From the NCBI GenBank assembly GCA_037384425.1, contig JARROA010000011.1, positions 166,665 through 230,664 on the forward strand: a stretch of DNA of 64,000 nt. The letters run 5' to 3'. Positions 45,301 through 52,499 of this stretch are shown here, one piece after another (position 1 is the stretch's first letter; each line of letters opens with the position of its first letter). The notes under the pieces are model-generated. The model worked only from the letters and a program-made list of their open reading frames with translations, had not been told where the DNA came from and searched no databases. The translations under genes and the position numbers were made by a program. Source of the DNA: Thiodiazotropha sp037384425 (lineage in GTDB: Bacteria; Pseudomonadota; Gammaproteobacteria; Chromatiales; Chromatiaceae).

Positions 45301-46296
45301 CGGGGCGAGACTCTGGACGTGGGTCGGGAGATCAATCGGCTCAAACAGGCCCATGCCACCCAGGGCGAGGCCGCGCATCGACAGCTGCGCGCTCCGGATC
45401 TGGAACGGCATGATATCAGGCGCTGGGATTTCGGCAGTCTGCCTCCCAGTGTCACCATCGACCAGGGGGGGATCACACTGCGGGGCTATCCTGCGCTGGT
45501 GGATGAGGGCGATGCCGTCTCCATACGCCTGATCGACGCAGAGGAGAACGCCCTTCGACTGCACCGAATCGGCGTCAGGCGACTGATCATGCTGAACCTG
45601 GCCAAGGAGATACGCTATCTGCGCAAGAATCTGAGGCATCTGGAGAAGATGCGACTCTACTACGCCAAGGTGCCCTCGCCGGCAGCAGAGGAGGGGGGGC
45701 AGACGGCGGCCAGTATGGAAGATGAGCTGGTGAGTCTGATCGTCGATCGCTGCTTTGTCGAAGGGCGTCCAGAGATTCGTGACCAGGCGAGTTTTCAGCA
45801 GCGGCTTGAAGCCTGTCAGGGAGCGCTCATGAGCACGGCCAACGAGGCCTGTGATCAACTGGTGATCATACTGGAGCGCTATCATCAGGTACGCACGTCC
45901 CTCTCCGCCATTACACAGAAAAATTGGCTCGATTCGCTGCGGGACATGCAGGATCAGCTGGATAGCCTGGTCTATCGGGGATTCATGGCGGAGGTGCCCG
46001 AGGTTCATCTACGCGAATACCCCCGCTACCTGGACGCACTGAGCAAACGTATCGAAAAGCTGCCGCATGCGGCGGCACGGGACAAACAGCGCATGGCGGA
46101 GATGGCCGGGATACAGAAGAGGTGGTCGGACTGGAGGGAGGAATGCCGCAAGGAGGGGCGTATGGACGACCGCGTCGAAGAGATTCGCTGGCAACTGGAG
46201 GAGTTGCGCGTCTCCCTCTTCGCCCAGGAGTTGGGAACCGCATTCCCGGTTTCGGTGAAGCGGCTGGAGAAACGCTGGAAGGCACTGGGTCTGTAA
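42385..46296 (+). CDS. hrpA: ATP-dependent RNA helicase HrpA
   Basis: A roughly 1300-residue DEAH-box helicase. Motif I GETGSGKST, motif II DEAH (LIIDEAHERS), motif III TSATID, motif VI ADQRKGRCGRVAAG, then the HA2/OB-fold and the long C-terminal HrpA-specific part (over 550 residues) ending KRLEKRWKALG. HrpA of E. coli rescues stalled ribosomes and has a similar length (1300). The start is uncertain: GTG 42385 gives the best fit to other HrpA N-termini; an in-frame GTG at 42331 overlaps a likely -10 box (TAAAAT), and an ATG at 42436 is a shorter option. Confidence 0.95.
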   Translation: MTPDDPDFPAKDDIARCMQADRPSLSRRLRGLRKRAGSNQPYSEGLLKLHRAIHDSQERLSQRCARLPDPAFPSELPITERLDEIKSLIETNQVVILCGETGSGKSTQLPKICLALERGVAGYIGHTQPRRIAARSLAARVASELRSETGDLVGYKVRFNDHVGPHSLVKLMTDGILLAEIQQDPQLNQYDTLIIDEAHERSLNIDFLLGYLKQLLPKRPDLKVIITSATIDPQRFSDHFGGAPVIEVSGRTYPVELRYRPPEEESAAERDDPLQQAIVDAVDELSGIDRGDILVFLSGEREIRETAETLRKHKLQLTEVLPLYARLSPAEQSRIFKPHGSRRIVLATNVAETSLTVPGIRYVIDTGFARISRYSHRSKVQRLPVERISQASADQRKGRCGRVAAGVCIRLYSEEDYASRADFTEPEIQRTNLASVILQMKLLGFGEIDRFPFIDPPDRRLIKDGYRVLEEIGAVDGAQRVTRIGQQLARLPVDPRIGRMLLAAAKSHCQREVMVIAAALSVQDPRDRPLDKQQQADQAHAQYRNERSDYLAYLNLWEVMETQRRHLSKHKFRQWCRSEFLSWTRVQEWHDIHTQLRAQLHDMGFKESEKEGGYEAIHRAVLSGLLSHIGLRSKERDYLGARNSRFHIYPGSGLFKRQPKWVMAAELVETSKLYARTVAEIEPRWIESAAGHLLKHSYSEPHWEKKQGQVAGYEKVTLFGLVLVSRRKINFSPIDPVIAREIFIRSALVDGDFHTRAPFWRHNQELIRDLRDREAKARRRDILVDEERIHAFYDARIPPGISTTPDFERWLRQEAKDHPKRLYLHENDLIREEAGGFQICDFPDALELNGIRLPLEYHFEPGHDSDGVTLVVPQDALNQITGPLLQRLVPGLLTERVIAMIRGLPKSLRRAFVPVPDYAAACLKEPLPGGRPLQQVLGERLKALTGVHIPESAWQEDSLPPHLRMRVRVIDSRGETLDVGREINRLKQAHATQGEAAHRQLRAPDLERHDIRRWDFGSLPPSVTIDQGGITLRGYPALVDEGDAVSIRLIDAEENALRLHRIGVRRLIMLNLAKEIRYLRKNLRHLEKMRLYYAKVPSPAAEEGGQTAASMEDELVSLIVDRCFVEGRPEIRDQASFQQRLEACQGALMSTANEACDQLVIILERYHQVRTSLSAITQKNWLDSLRDMQDQLDSLVYRGFMAEVPEVHLREYPRYLDALSKRIEKLPHAAARDKQRMAEMAGIQKRWSDWREECRKEGRMDDRVEEIRWQLEELRVSLFAQELGTAFPVSVKRLEKRWKALGL

Positions 46297-46613
46297 ACAC
46301 TTTGAGGATCGCCCAGCCGACGCTGTCATTCACATTTCACGGTTACGCCATCGTTCTGTCATCTTTATGGGCTACAGTCTGCAGCGTGGGAACGGCTCCC
46401 GCGGCAGGCTGATACGCTTATTGACACAGGGTCTGCGGCAACAGTGAGGCGTTTCCGATTTCCAGTCTTCTACCCGGGCTTCGGGAACCTTAAGGTGGGC
46501 TATGACCTGCCTTTTTTTATGCCTGAACGGTAGGCGTGACCGCGCCACTGTCTTGGGCGGTATCCCCTCTTATGTTATTGTTCGGACTATACAAAAGCAT
46601 TTGAGGGACGTTC
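46297..46613. other. Structured intergenic region between hrpA and the ychJ-like gene
   Basis: 317 bp with no ORF. It contains a hairpin GCGTGGGA/TCCCGC near 46384-46402, CCCG/CGGG near 46472-46485, and a clear Rho-independent terminator at 46492-46518. The distance from the hrpA stop (about 200 bases) is long for a simple 3' UTR, so a small RNA here is possible but unproven. Confidence 0.4.
46492..46518 (+). terminator. Rho-independent terminator upstream of the ychJ-like gene
   Basis: AAGGTGGG - CTATGA - CCTGCCTT followed by seven T (two wobble pairs in the stem). Confidence 0.7.
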
Positions 46614-47102
46614 ATGTCAGCCTGTTGTTGTGGATCCGGGCTCGAATTCGATCAGTGTTGTGGCGCCATTCTCTCGGGTGCACGCAAAGCCGACAGCGCC
46701 GAAGCGCTGATGCGGGCGCGCTATGCCGCTTTCGTCACCGGGCAGGTCGACTTTCTGCATCAGTCGCTGCATCCTCAGCATCGGCAGGATCACGATATCG
46801 CGGCCACGCGCCGTTGGGCTGAAAAGGCCCAGTGGATGGGGCTGCAGGTGGTCGAGGCCAAAACCGCGGGAGATGGCGATGACGAGGCGATTGTCGAGTT
46901 CATCGCCACCTACAAGGAGGATGGGATCGTCAAGCCGCATCATGAGATCAGCCGCTTCAGCAAACAGGATGGCGAGTGGTTCTATGTCGATGGCCGACTG
47001 GTGATCCCGAAGACGGCGACCCGTGACCAACCCAAAGTGGGGCGCAACGATCCCTGCCCCTGCGGCAGCGGTAAAAAGTATAAAAAGTGCTGCGGCGCCT
47101 GA
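46614..47102 (+). CDS. ychJ: YchJ-like (UPF0225) SEC-C motif protein
   Basis: A 162-residue soluble protein with a zinc-binding SEC-C motif at each end: CCCGSGLEFDQCC near residues 4-16 and CPCGSGKKYKKCC at the C-terminus. Between them is the NTF2-like YchJ core (ADSAEALMRARYAAFVTGQVDFL, RRWAEKAQWMGLQVV). The same two-SEC-C layout is found in E. coli YchJ; function unknown, possibly binding nucleic acid or protein via zinc. ATG after GAGGGACGTTC. Confidence 0.92.
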   Translation: MSACCCGSGLEFDQCCGAILSGARKADSAEALMRARYAAFVTGQVDFLHQSLHPQHRQDHDIAATRRWAEKAQWMGLQVVEAKTAGDGDDEAIVEFIATYKEDGIVKPHHEISRFSKQDGEWFYVDGRLVIPKTATRDQPKVGRNDPCPCGSGKKYKKCCGA

Positions 47103-47212
47103 ATGGGATTCCTGGGATTCGGATACAGGCACTGAGTGCTCAAGTCCGGGAGGCGGTGGCCGAAGAGATTGGGTAGGAAATGGGGACCATTTGAACGGAT
47201 ATAATTGGCAGT

Positions 47213-47842
47213 ATGGGTGGAAATCACGACAATACGAGAAGTGGCTATCGACTGTTGATACTGACAGCGTTACTGCTGATGCCGCTCCTCGCGCAGGCGG
47301 AGATCTTCAAATACCGCGGGCCTGACGGCAGTCTGCATTTTACCGACCGTCCCATGGGCAGTCGCTACACCCTGTTGTGGCGCAGCGGACCGTCCAAGCC
47401 TAAGAAGGGCGGCTACAGCCTGGCAAAGATGAAGGAAAACAGATCCCGATTGACGCCTTTGATCGAGAAGGTGGCGAAGGAGATGCGTCTGCACCCGGGT
47501 CTGCTGCATGCCATGGTGAGGGTCGAATCGTCCTATAATCCACGGGCCGTATCCCGGAAGGGAGCGCAGGGATTGATGCAATTGATGCCGGGTACGGCGA
47601 GCCGCTACGGGGTGACGGACAGTTACGATCCGAAACAGAATCTGGAAGGTGGCGCCCGCTACCTGCGCGATCTGCTAGTGGAGTTCCAATACGATATCAA
47701 GCTTGCGCTGGCGGCCTACAACGCGGGCGAGAATGCGGTGAAACGTTACGGTAACGAAATTCCCCCTTTCCCCGAGACCATCGACTACGTCGACAAGGTG
47801 CTCGGAGAGTACGAACGGAACCGACTGGCGATGCTGGATTGA
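47213..47842 (+). CDS. Periplasmic lytic transglycosylase, SLT domain
   Basis: A 209-residue secreted murein hydrolase. Signal peptide residues about 13-29 (LLILTALLLMPLLAQA), a short DUF4124-like segment (IFKYRGPDGSLHFTDRP), then a Slt domain with catalytic Glu in MVRVESSYNPRA, followed by GLMQLMPGTASRYGV and ALAAYNAGENAVKRYG. It cleaves peptidoglycan glycans and could open space for envelope machines such as the T2SS; that role is inference. Convergent with the PilZ gene, which ends 50 bp beyond it. Confidence 0.93.
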   Translation: MGGNHDNTRSGYRLLILTALLLMPLLAQAEIFKYRGPDGSLHFTDRPMGSRYTLLWRSGPSKPKKGGYSLAKMKENRSRLTPLIEKVAKEMRLHPGLLHAMVRVESSYNPRAVSRKGAQGLMQLMPGTASRYGVTDSYDPKQNLEGGARYLRDLLVEFQYDIKLALAAYNAGENAVKRYGNEIPPFPETIDYVDKVLGEYERNRLAMLD

Positions 47843-47891
47843 TGAGAGACTGTGTCGCAGCCCGGATGCGGTCTGCCACATCCCCCAAATG

Positions 47892-48236
47892 CTACTCGGT
47901 GGAATGCCAATCCATGATCAGATTGTCGATCGAGAGCACATCCTCGCCTGAAATGTCGATGATGCGAAATCCGGTCCAGAAACTCTCAGGCTGAGTGGCC
48001 TCGGTGGTCCAGACCGCCTCGGCACCAAAGCTGATCTGCTGGCTGGACCCGTCAGATCCGGACAGGATCATCTCGAGCTGGTAGACCGATCCGGTTACGA
48101 TCGGTTCCTGGCTCAGTAGCATCAGTCCCTCAGCGCTTATATTGACGACACGACCGATCTGAGTGCCCGTGATCTGGTCGGATACCTCGAGTACCTCGTC
48201 CGCAATCTTACGAGGGGACTTGCGTTTTTCTATCAT
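47892..48236 (-). CDS. PilZ-domain c-di-GMP receptor
   Basis: A 114-residue single-domain protein. The c-di-GMP-binding arms are visible: RKSPR (R5 and R9, the RxxxR motif) and NISAEGLML (the D/NxSxxG motif). It probably translates cyclic di-GMP levels to a partner. The gene begins 22 bp after the DUF1631 gene and is on the same strand, so the two may work together. Confidence 0.9.
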   Translation of the reverse strand: MIEKRKSPRKIADEVLEVSDQITGTQIGRVVNISAEGLMLLSQEPIVTGSVYQLEMILSGSDGSSQQISFGAEAVWTTEATQPESFWTGFRIIDISGEDVLSIDNLIMDWHSTE

Positions 48237-48258
48237 TGGGGCTTGAACCTGCCTGGGA

Positions 48259-50625
48259 TTATTTTACTTCTGTTCCTTCGTTGCCATTGTTGACGATCTC
48301 GCTGGCGATATCCTCGGTAGTCTTCAGCGATCGTTGCAACATGCGACGAATGGCATGGAGGGTTCTCTCGACAAAGGGATCGCTGCTGTCTTCGAGAATT
48401 TTCGATTCTCCCGACAGGATCTCCTGTGCCAGGGTGCGCAGTGGCTTGATGGCCGTCTGCACACCCGCGCGATCCACGAACATGCAGGAGGCGGTCAAGG
48501 GGCTGAGCCAGGAGAGTTTGACCTTGCGACGTTCACCACCGCGATTGTCGGCAATCTCGAACCAGGTGCCGAACTGGATCTTACGCAGCTTCTCCATCAT
48601 GGCCTCCTCCTCTTCGGTCACCTCGTCTTCGCCGCTGATTTCCGCAGGTGCGGCGGGCGAGATTTCTGCAGGCTGACCGGGATGAGTGGCTTGTTCGGCG
48701 CTGGGGAGCGATTCTGCATGGGACTCGGCAGCCTCCTTGACTTCCTCCTGTGCTTCGGCGATGGCCTCCTCGGAAGCCTGCATCGCCACATCGGCGCTGG
48801 CGAGGAGGTCGAACAGGCCCTTGCACTTCTCCTGATGGAAGCCGCCCAGAGAGGCAAGGCCATCTTCTATGGCTTTGCGCAGATCGGGCAGGGAGCCCTC
48901 AAGCTCGCGGGTTTCGCTTTCGCTCTTGGGTTCGAAGGCCCAGGCGATTTCATCGGCGATACGTAACGCTTCTTTCCAGTCGTCGCTCATTTCACCTTCG
49001 GGATGGCGTAACAGCACGAAGATGAGCTTGTCGACCCAGGTCTGCTCCAGGAACTCCTTGACCGGCTTTGGCAGGTGCTCGCTGAATGAGCGGGCTTTCA
49101 TCTCCTGGGTGGCGCGCTGACGGGCAATGTTGAGTTTCTCTCGGCCCTTGAGCGAATCCTGTGCCCGTTTCTCGAGAATGTCCGACTTGCGCCGGAACTC
49201 GTCCATGCGCTTCTTGAAAGTGTTCAGCAGGGTGGAGAACAGGGTTACATCGTCGGAAAACTCCTTGAGTACCCGGTCGACCACGTTCTGCATGTCCGGA
49301 TAGATACCGCGCTTCAGGTTGCGTTCGTCGATCCAATGGCTGCCTGCCTCCACCAGTGCATCCAGTAGCTGGCGGGCATCGTGGTCGCTGTCGGTGAGCA
49401 GTTTGCGATCGATGATGGCGACTTTGAGATAGGGGGTATGCAGATGGCTGATCAGGGCCTTGGCCACAGCGGGCAGTACCGGATCGTTGAGCATGTACTC
49501 GAACAGCATGCCGACCAGGTCGATGGTGTCTTCATCCGCAGCGTCCAGGCGGTCGGCACCGACTTCGTCATAGAGTTTGTGCCGCTCTTCCGCCAGGGTG
49601 TGTTTGACCCGTACCAGGAACTGTTCGTCGATCTCAACGTTGGGGATGATCACACCCGGCGCATTCACGTCCGGGATGTAGTCCGCCCGGTGTGTCGGCT
49701 GGATGTTGTTCAATGCGCTGACCAGATTGGCCGGAGTGGCGGGCGGAACCGACCCCGGTTGCCGTCCAGCGGCCGCTGCGGCGGCGGCCTTGGCTCTGGC
49801 CTTCTCCGGTGAGCTGCGCCGCTGGTGCGCCATCATGTCGAGGATGTTGGTGAACAGTTCCTCTCCCAGCTCCTCCTGCGTCTGCTCCTGTTGCGCGGTA
49901 TGCTCTTCTTCCTCTTTACCGCCGGCCCTGCCGACACCGGTATCGGGCGATTTCTGGATGGTGGGCCGCAGATGGGGAAGGACGCCGGCATCGCGCAGGT
50001 TGTTGTTGAAGTCCTCGTAGATCGAACCGAGCTGCTTCAGAACATATTTGTCGAAGAGGGCCAGGATGATGAGCTTGATGCGTGTCTCCAGACCCAGGGC
50101 ATCGATCGCTTCGTTGAAGGCGGTGGTGAGGTGGTGCGGACCGGCCGGTATCTGTTTGTGCTTGACGCTCTGGCCACCCTTGACCACGCTGAGACGTTGT
50201 CCCAGGGCATAGAGTTGGGAGCGGTGGTTGCCCACCGTCTTGCTGATCATGTTGTCCAGCGCGGTGGTCACATCCATCGACTCGTGATCGACCAGCTCCA
50301 GTTCCGAATCCTCATCCGGGTTTTCGAAGGGATTGAATTCCTTCTCATCCTTCCAGAAGTTGTCGAAGCCGTCGCTGATAAGCTCTCTGAATTCGTGTTC
50401 CACCAGGCCATGCCGATTGCGGATCATCGACATCGCCTCGAAGAAGCGATTCTGCAGCTCGTTTGTCTCCGCTTTCTGGGCGAAGCCGGTGAGGGCCTTG
50501 TCTGAGTTATTGAAAAGCTCTGTCAGCAGGGCATTGATGTAGACAATGACCGTGTCCTTACAGCGATTGAGTAAGGGTTGAAACTGGCTTTGGTATTTAT
50601 TGATTCTGCTGTTCAGGGTCGGCAC
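48259..50625 (-). CDS. DUF1631 family protein with C-terminal PilZ-like segment
   Basis: A 788-residue cytoplasmic protein. The N-terminal helical part (FNNSDKALTGFAQKAETNELQ, RHGLVEHEFRELISDGF) and the central helical domains match the DUF1631 family; the tail from about residue 687 (GTWFEI, RRKVKLSWLSPLTASCMFVDRAG) looks PilZ-like. The family has no proven function. It begins at a GTG. Immediately upstream of a stand-alone PilZ gene in one operon, which points to a c-di-GMP-linked regulatory role. Confidence 0.85.
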   Translation of the reverse strand: MPTLNSRINKYQSQFQPLLNRCKDTVIVYINALLTELFNNSDKALTGFAQKAETNELQNRFFEAMSMIRNRHGLVEHEFRELISDGFDNFWKDEKEFNPFENPDEDSELELVDHESMDVTTALDNMISKTVGNHRSQLYALGQRLSVVKGGQSVKHKQIPAGPHHLTTAFNEAIDALGLETRIKLIILALFDKYVLKQLGSIYEDFNNNLRDAGVLPHLRPTIQKSPDTGVGRAGGKEEEEHTAQQEQTQEELGEELFTNILDMMAHQRRSSPEKARAKAAAAAAAGRQPGSVPPATPANLVSALNNIQPTHRADYIPDVNAPGVIIPNVEIDEQFLVRVKHTLAEERHKLYDEVGADRLDAADEDTIDLVGMLFEYMLNDPVLPAVAKALISHLHTPYLKVAIIDRKLLTDSDHDARQLLDALVEAGSHWIDERNLKRGIYPDMQNVVDRVLKEFSDDVTLFSTLLNTFKKRMDEFRRKSDILEKRAQDSLKGREKLNIARQRATQEMKARSFSEHLPKPVKEFLEQTWVDKLIFVLLRHPEGEMSDDWKEALRIADEIAWAFEPKSESETRELEGSLPDLRKAIEDGLASLGGFHQEKCKGLFDLLASADVAMQASEEAIAEAQEEVKEAAESHAESLPSAEQATHPGQPAEISPAAPAEISGEDEVTEEEEAMMEKLRKIQFGTWFEIADNRGGERRKVKLSWLSPLTASCMFVDRAGVQTAIKPLRTLAQEILSGESKILEDSSDPFVERTLHAIRRMLQRSLKTTEDIASEIVNNGNEGTEVK

Positions 50626-51076
50626 GGATTAGCGGTCCTTCAGCGGAGCCATGCACTCGAGACATCTGTGTCGTGGCAACACTGCTTCAGGGTATGAAGT
50701 CGTTACTGGCTGAATTTCTACGTATTGATTTTTTAAGATTAGCACGAAGAATCCCCCTAAGGAACAAAATCTTAGTGAATTACATTCATATTCACACTTC
50801 GCCACCGAAGAGTGTTTTCCGGATGGATTGATGGCTATTGACGAGAACCGTTTTTTGCTCAGGGGAAAGCGCCCTGGGGCACCCCTCTACACTGAGCCAA
50901 ACTGTACTAGATCCTCTAACCGACTGATTTCAGAGAATTAGACGGTTTCATGCCTGGGTGTTGTCATGCCAATACCCCAGCCGGTGGTAATGCTTAACCT
51001 GTTCCGGCCGTTGCTCGAGGAGCGCGCGCCACCGGTCAGCAGCGACTGTTGGCTGGGCTTCGGCGGCTTTTCCGCA
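50626..51076. other. AT-rich intergenic region with a nested hairpin
   Basis: 451 bp without a supported gene, including the divergent promoter area of the DUF1631 operon and the 3' flank of the 73-aa gene. A nested palindrome at about 50859-50898 (GCTCAGGGG...CCCC...CTGAGC with an inner GCCC/GGGC stem) is preceded by six T. I do not recognise a riboswitch. Confidence 0.4.
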
Positions 51077-51298
51077 TCAGTCGTCACCGATAATTTTGTC
51101 GCTCTGCTCGGTGGCTGTCAGCAGTTTCTCACCCTGGCCAACGGATTTGGCGAAGACCATGCGATAGGTGGTGCCGTCGTCTGCCTCGTGGGCGGCGCGC
51201 AAGGCACTTACTTTCTCCTTGGCCGGTCGGTATTTTTCCTCTTCGCCGAGGCACTCAAGTTTGTTTAGTGGTGAAATTTTGAAAATGAAAAAGGGCAT
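51077..51298 (-). CDS. Small conserved-looking cytoplasmic protein
   Basis: A 73-residue soluble protein, MPFFIFKISPLNKLECLGEEEKYRPAKEK-like at the start, then LRAAHEADDGTTYRMVFAKS and a tail ending IIGDD. The sequence has the look of a short family seen in sulfur-oxidising gammaproteobacteria (start MPFFxYKISP, then RMIFA and a GDD end); function unknown. It is on the opposite strand to the HDOD gene and appears monocistronic. Confidence 0.7.
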   Translation of the reverse strand: MPFFIFKISPLNKLECLGEEEKYRPAKEKVSALRAAHEADDGTTYRMVFAKSVGQGEKLLTATEQSDKIIGDD

Positions 51299-51484
51299 GA
51301 CGCGCGCCTCCGATTATCAGGCCGTCACCGTTAAGGTTGAGCCCGTACTGCCGATACAAACTGTTGAGGCACTGGATATTAACTGAACCCGAAGCGGCTG
51401 AATATCGCTATATCCTGTGACTATCAGAGTATTAATCCTACCGGAGGGAACCGTTATTACAATCCTGTCTAGGAGGTGGCGAAA

Positions 51485-52375
51485 ATGACTCCGCAAGAGC
51501 TGGTTGAAGGCATCGAAAAACTGGTTTCGCTGCCCGAGGTCTGCATCAAGGTCAACCGTCTGATCGAGGCCCCCAACTACTCCGCCGCTACCCTGGGCGA
51601 TCTGATCGCTCAGGACACGGATCTCTCCGCGCGCCTGCTGCGCGTCGTCAATAGCGCCTTTTACAATCTGCAGGCACCGGTCGAGACCATCTCCCGGGCC
51701 ATCACCGTGATCGGTACCAACGAACTGCGAAACCTGGTGATGGCGACCTCCGCGGCCAGGGCGTTTACCGGCATACCCGGCGATCTGGTCGACATGCCCG
51801 AATTCTGGCGCTACTCCCTGGCAACCGGCATCATAGCCAGCGAACTGGCAGGCCGCTGTCGGGTGCTGCATGCCGAACGTCTCTTCGTGATGGGCGTGCT
51901 GCACGATATCGGCAGGTTGGTGATCTATCTCAGACTGCCCGACGCATCACGCGACATTCACCTGGTTACCGGAGGCGATGACACGCTGTTGCCAGCAGTC
52001 GAGGAGGAGATCCTGGGCTTCACCCACATGGAGGCGGGCGAGGCGCTGATGCGCCGGTGGAATCTGCCACGCAGCATCTTCATCGTGGTGGGACACCACC
52101 ACCACCCCATGCAGACGACCGACTTTAGGCTGGAAACGGCGATCATGCATCTGGCATCCACACTCTCCCTCGCCGAGATGGACGGCATTGCACTGGAAGA
52201 CGCACTGGAGCAGGTCGATCCCGTCGTCTGGGAAATCACTGGCCTGAAGCCCGATGTGCTCGAAGCGGTCATGGAGAACATACCGTCGAAGGTCAACGAG
52301 ATCGTCGATGTGGTGTTGTCGCCGCGGATCATTGCCCAGCCCAACAAGTCGAAACTGGACGGCGATCTGGGCTGA
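51485..52375 (+). CDS. HDOD-domain signalling protein
   Basis: A 296-residue protein with one HDOD domain spanning about residues 12-215: LVSLPEVCIKVNRLIEAP, DTDLSARLLRVVNSAFYNL, FVMGVLHDIGRLVIYL and GHHHHP. HDOD proteins are HD-fold signalling scaffolds; the metal-binding residues of true HD phosphodiesterases are only partly kept. The start is the ATG at 51485 behind a very strong AGGAGGTGG; a GTG three codons upstream lies in that site and is rejected. Stands alone. Confidence 0.9.
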   Translation: MTPQELVEGIEKLVSLPEVCIKVNRLIEAPNYSAATLGDLIAQDTDLSARLLRVVNSAFYNLQAPVETISRAITVIGTNELRNLVMATSAARAFTGIPGDLVDMPEFWRYSLATGIIASELAGRCRVLHAERLFVMGVLHDIGRLVIYLRLPDASRDIHLVTGGDDTLLPAVEEEILGFTHMEAGEALMRRWNLPRSIFIVVGHHHHPMQTTDFRLETAIMHLASTLSLAEMDGIALEDALEQVDPVVWEITGLKPDVLEAVMENIPSKVNEIVDVVLSPRIIAQPNKSKLDGDLG

Positions 52376-52411
52376 GGCGAACCACTCACCGGCTGTGCCT
52401 ACCGATCGATA

Positions 52412-52456
52412 GTCTCCTGTCCGCGTTACTGATCCGAAAGTAATCGGGCAGGAGAC
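52412..52456. repeat. Palindrome carrying the 18-bp TTACTGATCCGAAAGTAA motif
   Basis: GTCTCCTGTCCG (52412-52423) and CGGGCAGGAGAC (52445-52456) are inverted with one mismatch, with TTACTGATCCGAAAGTAAT (52426-52444) between them. The middle is identical to the ends of the 111-bp element at 42.2 kb, so the two elements share a core. Confidence 0.7.
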
Positions 52457-52499
52457 CGGACTCAGGCTTTGAGCCGCTTCCGGGTTAGAATGCGTTCGC

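Noticed and set aside
50800..50960. Riboswitch in the noncoding zone before the 73-aa gene
   Set aside because: No match to c-di-GMP, SAM or preQ1 consensus cores that I can recognise; only a generic hairpin is present.
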